DNA of 64,000 bases from Niastella sp. Lineage in GTDB: Bacteria > Bacteroidota > Bacteroidia > Chitinophagales > Chitinophagaceae. The stretch spans positions 248,001 through 312,000 of the forward strand of contig JADJVM010000003.1 in the NCBI GenBank assembly GCA_016710595.1. Reading direction: 5' to 3'. Below are positions 16,618 to 25,300 of this stretch, piece by piece. The notes beneath the pieces were generated by a model. It ran no database searches and was not told where the DNA came from. It was given only the letters and a program-made list of their open reading frames with translations. The position numbers and the translations under genes were made by a program. Position 1 is the first letter of the stretch; each line of letters starts with the position of its first letter.

Positions 16618-18471
16618 TTATACGGGTACTGTAATGAGTTCTTTTACTTTTGTAACAATGGCTGCCGCATCTATACCGGCTCTTTGCAGCAACTGGTCTT
16701 TATTTCCGGAATGGCTAATATTTTTAACCGCCATCTTTATTACATTCTGAGCAATGCCTTCTACGGCAATCGCCGCAAAATCTCCCAGTCCGCCATGCAT
16801 AAAATGATCTTCAACTGTTATAAGAACAGGGCTGCTGCATTGTTGCAGGCAATTAATAAGGGCGGGTTTATCTATGGGCTTTACGCTGTAACAATCTATT
16901 ACAGTAATATGGATATCTTCCTGTTTTAAAATTTCGGCAGCCTTCATTGCTTCTGCAACCGTAATGCCTGTGGCAGCCACAGTAAGCGCATCTTCTTCGC
17001 CTTGTATCAATACTTTGCTTCCACCAATCGTAAATATTTCATCATCCTGGTAGATTGGTTTTGCTTTTGGCCTGAATATACGCATGTAGTGAATACCTTT
17101 TTCCTGTAGCATGAGTGGTAAAAGCTTTGTTACCGAAAGGGCATCGGCGGGCTGAAGAATAATGCTTTGCGGAAAAGCGCCAAAGATAGCAATATCTTCA
17201 AGCGCCATTTGAGAAGGTCCATCTTCACCAATAGAAACACCTGTGTGGGTACCAATAAAATTAATGTTAGCATCTGAGATCCTTGCCATACGCACCTGGT
17301 CGGCTGCCCGGCTTAAAAAAGCGCCAAATGTAGCAACAAATGGTATTTTGCCCAGCCGGCTTAACCCAACAGCAACTGATACCATGTTTTGTTCTGCAAT
17401 AAAACATTCTATAAACCTTTCGGGAATGGCGTTATAAAAATCTTCGGTAAATGTGGAATTTTTTACATCACCATCCAAAGCATACATATCAACATTGGCT
17501 TTTCCCAGTATTGCCAGCGATTCTCCAAACACTTCTCTTAATGAATATTCTTTCTTAGGATCAAATGTTTTTTTTATTCCATTAAAATAATGTTGCCCGT
17601 TGGTAATGGTTTTTTCTTTTGGTACTTTGAATTTAAAATGTAAATCCAGGCTTTCATCTACCGGAAGTTCTTTAAAAGCTTTTTTCATTTCCGCTTCGTT
17701 AAACGCTTTACCGTGCCAGCCTTCTTTGTCTTCTACAAAAGAAACCCCTTTTCCTTTTAAAGTTTCAGCAACAATGGCAATGGGCTTTGTACCCTTGTTG
17801 TGTACCGCTTTTTCTAATGCACGATCAATGCTTTTATAATCATGCCCATCTATCAAAATAGTTTCAAAACCAAAAGCGCTAAAGCGATCGGCATATTTTT
17901 TACAACGATGCCCCAGCATTGTTTTTCCACTTTGGCCCAGCCTGTTGATATCTAAAATAGCAACCAGGTTGTTTAATTTATGGTAAGAGGCAAATTGTGC
18001 GGCTTCCCACACCTGGCCCTCTGCCAGTTCTCCATCGCCCAATAAAGTAAAAATGGTATTCTTCCTTTTTTCTCTTTTTGAAATGAGCGCCAGTCCATTG
18101 GCAATAGAAAGGCCTTGCCCCAATGATCCTGTTGCTGCATCGGCATATTTAAAATTGGGAGTGGGATGGCCTTCTAATGGGCTATCAATTTTTCTTAAGC
18201 TATTCAATAAACTGGGAGGGTAAGCACCGGCCATTGCAAAAATAGCATAGAGCAAAGGTGCTGCATGGCCTTTGGATAATATGAAACGGTCGTTATTTAC
18301 ATTGAATGGATTTGATAAAGAATAAGTAAAATATTTATCAAATAAAACCGCCGCAATATCTGCACAAGATAAACAAGAGGTAGGATGGCCGGAGCCGGCT
18401 GCTGTAGTGGAACTTATGGAATATCTTCTTAAAAGGGCAGCCTGATTTTTCCATAATTGTTCATGTTTCAT
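16618..18471 (-). CDS. tkt: Transketolase, single chain, animal-type
   Basis: 617 residues from the ATG at 18471 (MKHEQLWKNQ); an upstream ATG at 18507 would add 12 hydrophobic residues that do not fit the family. All transketolase blocks are present: TTAAGSGHPTS near the N-terminus, the SKGHAAPLLYA block, the ThDP-binding GDGELAEGQVWEA ... LDINRLGQS, and the pyrimidine domain with the catalytic Glu in FIAEQNMVSVAVGLSR, then a C-terminal domain. The sequence is much closer to the vertebrate-type enzyme than to E. coli TktA, in both wording of these blocks and length. It moves two-carbon ketol units in the non-oxidative pentose phosphate pathway. Confidence 0.95.
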   Translation of the reverse strand: MKHEQLWKNQAALLRRYSISSTTAAGSGHPTSCLSCADIAAVLFDKYFTYSLSNPFNVNNDRFILSKGHAAPLLYAIFAMAGAYPPSLLNSLRKIDSPLEGHPTPNFKYADAATGSLGQGLSIANGLALISKREKRKNTIFTLLGDGELAEGQVWEAAQFASYHKLNNLVAILDINRLGQSGKTMLGHRCKKYADRFSAFGFETILIDGHDYKSIDRALEKAVHNKGTKPIAIVAETLKGKGVSFVEDKEGWHGKAFNEAEMKKAFKELPVDESLDLHFKFKVPKEKTITNGQHYFNGIKKTFDPKKEYSLREVFGESLAILGKANVDMYALDGDVKNSTFTEDFYNAIPERFIECFIAEQNMVSVAVGLSRLGKIPFVATFGAFLSRAADQVRMARISDANINFIGTHTGVSIGEDGPSQMALEDIAIFGAFPQSIILQPADALSVTKLLPLMLQEKGIHYMRIFRPKAKPIYQDDEIFTIGGSKVLIQGEEDALTVAATGITVAEAMKAAEILKQEDIHITVIDCYSVKPIDKPALINCLQQCSSPVLITVEDHFMHGGLGDFAAIAVEGIAQNVIKMAVKNISHSGNKDQLLQRAGIDAAAIVTKVKELITVPV

Positions 18472-18739
18472 AATGTATATTTTAAAATTTATTATTTTTA
18501 TTCTCAACTGTTATGCAGGTAATCCTTATGGATAGGAAATAAAAACCAGGTGCCGGGTAATTCTCTGTAATTTTCAGTATTCATATTAGTTCAAGAAAAA
18601 TGCCAATGTAACCATTCGCAGTAGCAGGCATTTATATCTGTGTGTTGTAGCCAATGTTCCCCATGTTACCACATATTTACAAAAAGGATATTTCTAATTA
18701 AGCGGTATAGGTTTTGTATTTATATAAAAAAAGTAATTT

Positions 18740-19087
18740 ATGACACAAATAGGAAATATGAGTACCCTGACACAGGTACTTGAAAAACTCAGGATAAAAA
18801 AAATTGACAATGAGTTTCAATTGAAAGAAGGTGTGTTTACAGTAGAAAGAGGTAAAAGCTATGATCCTGATGAATTGACAATTATAAAAACTTATCGTTT
18901 TGAAGGTGAATCAGATCCTGCTGATTCAGCTATCCTTTATATTATAGAAGCCTCAGATGGGCTTATTGGGTACAGCATAGATGCTTACGGCGTATATTCT
19001 AATCATGATGATGGTGGCGCTTATGATAATTTTATAAGGCAAATAAAAGTTTTGGAAAGAGAGGAGCAATTAATTTTTGAACTTTGA
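18740..19087 (+). CDS. Small conserved protein of unknown function (sometimes labelled PRPP-synthetase-like)
   Basis: 115 residues, acidic and soluble. The motif YRFEGESDPADSAILYIIE and the SIDAYGVYSNHDD segment match a small Bacteroidota family in which RFEG.S.P.D...LYAI and LVDAYG.Y are conserved. As I recall, databases often call these proteins phosphoribosylpyrophosphate synthetase, but at this length and without the PRPP-binding loop that name cannot be right for an enzyme. A second ATG at 18758 is possible. It is monocistronic, with 300 bp of gene-free DNA before the next gene. Confidence 0.6.
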   Translation: MTQIGNMSTLTQVLEKLRIKKIDNEFQLKEGVFTVERGKSYDPDELTIIKTYRFEGESDPADSAILYIIEASDGLIGYSIDAYGVYSNHDDGGAYDNFIRQIKVLEREEQLIFEL

Positions 19088-19388
19088 TTTTAGATGCAAC
19101 ATAAGTGTATTCCATAATAAACTTTACCTGTAAATAAGATAATTATTTCATTCTACTTTACCCTATCCCGTTACCAGCGATTTTTAAAACCTGGTTAACC
19201 CGTATGTGTATGCTATTTGGCATAAAATCTGCAACTTACAAAAGCAACATATATCAAAAAGTACAGGCCAGGATTAATTTTCTATTTGAGATAAAATCAT
19301 TACAGGATATCTAAGTATTTGATTCATTAAAAGAGTATATTTCCGAAAAGCACATAAGAATATAGGATGGAAGTAAACGAAAGGCATT
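19088..19388. other. Gene-free 300-bp stretch upstream of the cyclic-glucan synthase gene
   Basis: No ORF, hairpin terminator, RNA gene or convincing TAnnTTTG promoter was found. It presumably holds the promoter and leader of the very large gene that follows. Confidence 0.5.
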
Positions 19389-22300
19389 ATGTTAAAAAGA
19401 AATTCAACAACAATTGATGATTTATTATCCCATTTAAGAACGTATTTCCTGGGAAAAAGTATAGCTTATACTTCTATTGATGATAAATCCCGGAAAGAGA
19501 TAGATGATAAACCCCCATTAAGAGCAGAAATATTTACCCGTGACCAGTTGGATGGCCATGCAGCCTATTTATCTGCCATTCATAAATTAAGTGAAGAAAA
19601 GCAACCGGAAGTTTTATTAAAACGGCTTTCGGAAAATGAAGAAGTTCTTATTAAAGTAACCGAATTGCTGCATGATGCAGTAAAAGATAAAAAAAGGATT
19701 AGCCCTGCAGGCGAATGGCTGCTGGATAATTTTTATTTAATAGAAGAACAAATACTTACCGGCAAACGGTATTTGCCTAAAGGTTATAGCCGGGGGTTAC
19801 CCCGGTTGAAGAATAGTAACGCAATGGGTATCCCCAGGGTGTACGACATTGCATTGGAAATTATTTCGCACAGTGATGGCCATATAGATTTGCAAAGCCT
19901 CACCGGCTTTATAAGGTCCTATCAAAAAAAGGCTGAACTTACGATTGGTGAATTATGGGCTGTACCCATCATGCTCAGGCTGGCACTACTCGAAAATTTA
20001 AGCAGGGTAGCAGCTAAAATTGCAATAGATAAAATTGATGAAAACCTGGCCGATTACTGGGCAGATAAAATGCTGCATACCGCAGAAACAGATCCTAAAA
20101 GCCTGGTGTTGGTAATTGCAGACCTGGCTCGTGCCAAACCTCCAATGGTAAGTGCTTTTGTAGCGCCATTTACTCAACGGCTTCAATGGAAGGGTTCAGA
20201 AATGATAATTGTATTATCCTGGCTGGAGCAGCACCTTTCAGAAAAAGGAATGAGTATCAGCAGTATGTCACTGGCCGAAAATCAACAACAGGCTGCCAAC
20301 CAGGTGAGCATGAGCAATAGTATAAGCAGCCTCCGCTTTTTAGCGAAAATGGATTGGCGTGAGTTTGTTGAAAATATGAGTGTAACGGAACAGGTGCTGA
20401 GAACAGATATAAACCGTGTTTATGAAAAAATGGATTTCTATACCCGGGATACTTACCGTCATGCAGTAGAAAAAATTGCATTGCGAACCAAGTTGCCCGA
20501 AAAAGAAATTGCCATAATGGCTATTAAACTGGCAGAAATAGCACATGAAGAAAATCGTGAAGACTATCGAAAATCACACGTAGGTTATTACCTCATTGGT
20601 AAAGGGCGTTCTAAAACAGAAGCTGCGGCCCGGCAATTGGGTACCGATTTTACCGTATGGGAAAAAACAAAAATAAATTTCCATAAATATTTTTATGGCC
20701 TTACCATCATGCTTATTACAATATTAGCAAGTGGTTTGCTTTTTTATAAAGCATTTGATCCGGCTTTACATAAATATTGGCTTGTACTTATTGGGATATT
20801 AATTGTTATTTGCAGTACCCAGTTGGCAATACAGTTTACAAACTGGCTGGCCACTATTATTGTAAAACCACAACCATTGCCCCGCCTGGATTTTTGCAAA
20901 GGGATACCTGCAGATTTTAAAACAATGGTAGTAGTACCCAGTATGCTGGTAAATCATTTTCAAATAGAAAAGTTATTAGAAGAATTAGAAGTACGATTTT
21001 TAGCCAACAGGGAGAGTAATTTATATTTTGCATTGCTAAGCGATTTCACGGATGCCGATAAACAAAATATGCCGTCAGATGAAATTAATTTGCAGCAGGC
21101 CATTAAGGGTATTGAAGCGCTCAATAAAAAATATGCAGAAGAGGAACACTCTATATTTTATTTATTTCACAGGCAACGGGTATGGAATAAAAAAGAAAAA
21201 TGCTGGATGGGGTGGGAGCGTAAAAGAGGGAAATTAACGGCACTCAATAATTTATTAAGGGGCCATCATTCTCCTGATTTTATTTCAATACTTGGTGATA
21301 AGGATATTTTTAATGAAATAAAATATGTTATTACATTAGATGCCGATACCCAGCTACCCCGGGAAGCCGCCTGGAAATTAGTTGGCATTATGGCCCATCC
21401 GCTTAATAAACCGGTAATAGATTCAAAAAAAAATATTGTGATAAACGGGTATGGTATTGTGCAACCCCGTATTGCAATAAGCCTGCATGGTACCATACGC
21501 TCGCTTTATACACGCATGCACGAAAACGATTCGGGTATTGATCCTTACACCCGGGTAACATCTAATGTGTACCAGGATGTTTTTTCAGAAGGCTCATTTA
21601 TAGGAAAAGGTATTTATGATGTAGATGTGTTTACCCAGGTGCTTCAGCATCGCTTTCCTGAAAATAAAATATTAAGCCATGATTTATTAGAAGGCGCTTA
21701 CACCCGCTGTGCATTTGCCAGTGATGTACAGTTTTATGAAGACTATCCAGCCAAATACCGGGTTGACATGAACCGCCGCCACCGATGGATACGGGGCGAT
21801 TGGCAAATAGCCAATTGGATTTTACCGTTTGTACCCAATGCTGAAAATAAATTAGTAAGGAACCCCATATCGCTTTTATCAAAATGGAAAATATTCGATA
21901 ACCTCCGCAGGAGTATCATGCCCATTAGTTTATTGGTATTGCTTTTATGTGGCTGGACTTTTTTAAAATCGCCCTGGTTTTGGACAATTGCAGTAATCGC
22001 AATTGTATTGCTTACTTCTATTATTGCATCTGTATGGAACCTGTTAAGAAAACCAAGTGATGTAAAACTTCAATTTCATATTAGTAATTCTGCCGCCGCC
22101 GTTTATCGAAATATAACAGAAGCGATATTTACACTTATATGCCTGCCTTATGAAGCGTATATTAGTTTAGATGCCATTTTGAGAAGTGCCTGGCGCATGT
22201 TAATTACTAAAAGAAAACTCCTGGAATGGAACCCTTATGGCTTTGATCAAAAGACTGAATATAAAAATTTATTTAGTGTATATGTGTCTATGTGGCCCAC

Positions 22301-25300
22301 CACTTTTATTACGGCTTCATTAATTATATATTTATTATGCTATAGTCATATCACTTTATTGCTGGCCTCCCCTTTTATCATTGCCTGGGCATTATCACCT
22401 ACAATTGTATGGTGGCTCAGCCTGCCCTTAATTACAGGAAAAGCAAACCTTAGTGAAAAACAAAAACTTTCTTTGAGGAAACTGTCACGTAAAACATGGG
22501 CCTTTTTCGAAAACTTTGTAGGGCCTGAAGACAACTGGTTGCCCCCGGATAATTTTCAGCAACACCCCATTACCATACTTGCACATCGTACTTCTCCTAC
22601 CAATATTGGCCTGGCTTTAATTTCTAACCTGGCTGCCCACGATTTTGGATATATCACTACCGATGAATTAAATGAAAAAATAGAAAACACATTCAATACT
22701 TTATATAAACTGGAACGCTATAATGGCCATTTTTATAATTGGTATGATACGGTAACCATGCAACCATTATATCCCCGGTATATTTCAGTAGTTGATAGCG
22801 GCAACCTGGCAGCACACCTTATTACCTTAAAACAAGGATTATTTAATTTGCCGCACTCCCCCATCCTATCCTATAAAAACTTTTGGGGTACTTATGATTC
22901 GTTGCAAATTGTGTATGAACATTTAAAAAAAGAAAAAAGAAACGAGTGCCAAAAACTCCTGGCTAGTTTACAGGAGGTTTGTGAAAGTACGGGTTCCAAT
23001 ATTTTTGAATTCAAAGCAAGTTTAGATGATTTTTCAGAAAAATTTAATGGTTTTTATAATTCGATTTCAGACGATGATAAGTCAGAATTATATTGGTGGA
23101 TCGTATCCCTTCAACAAAATACTGAAGCCATTTATGATTCTTTAAAAAAATTCACACCCTGGGTATTCCATTCAAATATCCCTTTACCATATAAAGAACA
23201 TGCACTGTTTTCTACAATCCCTAATTTGATTGAATTATCTGAATTGAAAAACGGTTTTCATGAATTATCAGCCGCAGAAGGATTAAATACAGCAGAAAAG
23301 GAATGGCTTGCCCAAATTAAAGATGAAGTGATTGCTGCATCTAATAAGGGAGCTTCGCTTTTGTTAAACATACAAAAACAAGCAATTGCCTGCGAACATT
23401 TTTCTGACTTTGAATATGATTTTTTATACGACACCTCTCAACATTTATTTGTAATAGGGTATAATGTAGAAGAACACCGCAGAGATGCATCCTGCTACGA
23501 CCTGTTAGCATCTGAAGCCAGGTTAGCCTCTTTTGTTGCCATTGCACAAGGCAAAGTACCCCAGGAAAACTGGTTTGCTTTAGGCCGCAGGCTCACCAAC
23601 CAATCTGGCATTGCTGTTTTACTTTCCTGGAGCGGATCTATGTTTGAGTATCTGATGCCCAATATTGTAATGCCTACTTATGAAAGTACATTGCTTGATA
23701 ATAGTAATAGAGGCGTGGTAAAACGCCAGATAGAATATGGCAGGCAACACAATACTTCCTGGGGAATTTCAGAATCTTGTTATAATGTAGTAGATGCCCA
23801 ATTAAATTATCAATACCGTGCTTTTGGTGTACCCGGGCTTGGCCTTAAGCGAGGCCTTGGCAAAGATTATGTGATTGCGCCGTATGCCAGCGTGATGGCA
23901 TTAATGGTAGATGCACCGGCTTCCTATGACAATATTGAACGCATGATATCAAAAGGGTACCAGGGAAAATATGGATTGTATGAAGCAGTTGATTTTACTG
24001 CTTCACGATTACCCCGTGGTTTGGATAATATCGTAATACAAACTTTTATGGCCCATCACCTGGGCATGAGTTTTCTTTCTTTAGCTTATGTATTACTAGA
24101 TCAGCCAATGCAAAAAAGATTTGAAGCAGAACCACAATTCCAGGCTACCCTTTTATTATTACAGGAACAAATACCCAAAGCTACCAATTATTATTCTGCA
24201 GTTACAGAAATAAGTGAAAATACAGCATCCTCTGTAGTATCAGATATCCGGGTAATAAAAACAGCAAATACGGCCATTCCCGAAGTGCAACTGCTTTCTA
24301 ATGGTAATTACCATGTAATGGTTACGAATGCGGGTGGTGGTTATAGCAGGTGGAAAGATAAGTTGGTAACACGCTGGAATGAAGATACTACAAGAGATAA
24401 CTGGGGTATGTTTTGTTTTATAAGTGACGTGCAAAAAAATAATTACTGGTCCAATGCATGGCAACCGAGTTTAAAGGAACCAAAAGTATATGAAGCCATC
24501 TTCTCCCAGGGCCGTGCAGAATTTAGACGCATTGATCATAAAATTGAAACGCATACAGAAATAATTGTTTCGCCGGAAGATGATGTAGAAATAAGGAGGA
24601 TCCAGGTTTCTAACAGGGGTAATCAAAAACGAGAATTAGAAATTACAAGCTATGCAGAAGTCGTAATGAATAACGCAGAAGCCGATCATGCACACCCGGC
24701 ATTTAGTAATTTATTTGTAGAAACAAAAATTGCAGGTCCGCATCATTCGATCTTATGCAAAAGGCGGCCCCGTTCTAAAGATGAAGTACAACCCTGGATG
24801 TTTCACCAGTTTAAAATAAATAACAAAGAGCCTGTTTCCATTTCTTATGAAACAGACAAGAATAAATTTATTGGCCGGGGAAACACAATCATAAACCCGG
24901 CGGCTATGCAACAGCCCGGTTCACTCAGCAATACCGTAGGCTCTGTATTAGACCCGGTTGTTGCAATTCGGTACAATTTTATTTTGGATGCAGAAGAAAC
25001 GATAAGTTTTGATATCATTAATGGTGTTGCAGAAACAGAAGATGCTGTGAACAGGTTACTTGAAAAATACCAGGATAAACATTTTAGAGACCGGGCATTT
25101 GAACTTTCCTGGACGCATAGCCAGGTAACGATACGGCAAATAAATGCAAGCGAAGCCGACGCACAGTTATATGGAAAAATGGCAAGCTCTGTAATTTATG
25201 GCAACCCCTATTTAAGGGCCGATGATTCTTTATTATTAAAAAATCACATGGGGCAAAGCGCACTTTGGAGTTACTCTATTTCCGGCGACTTACCAATTGT

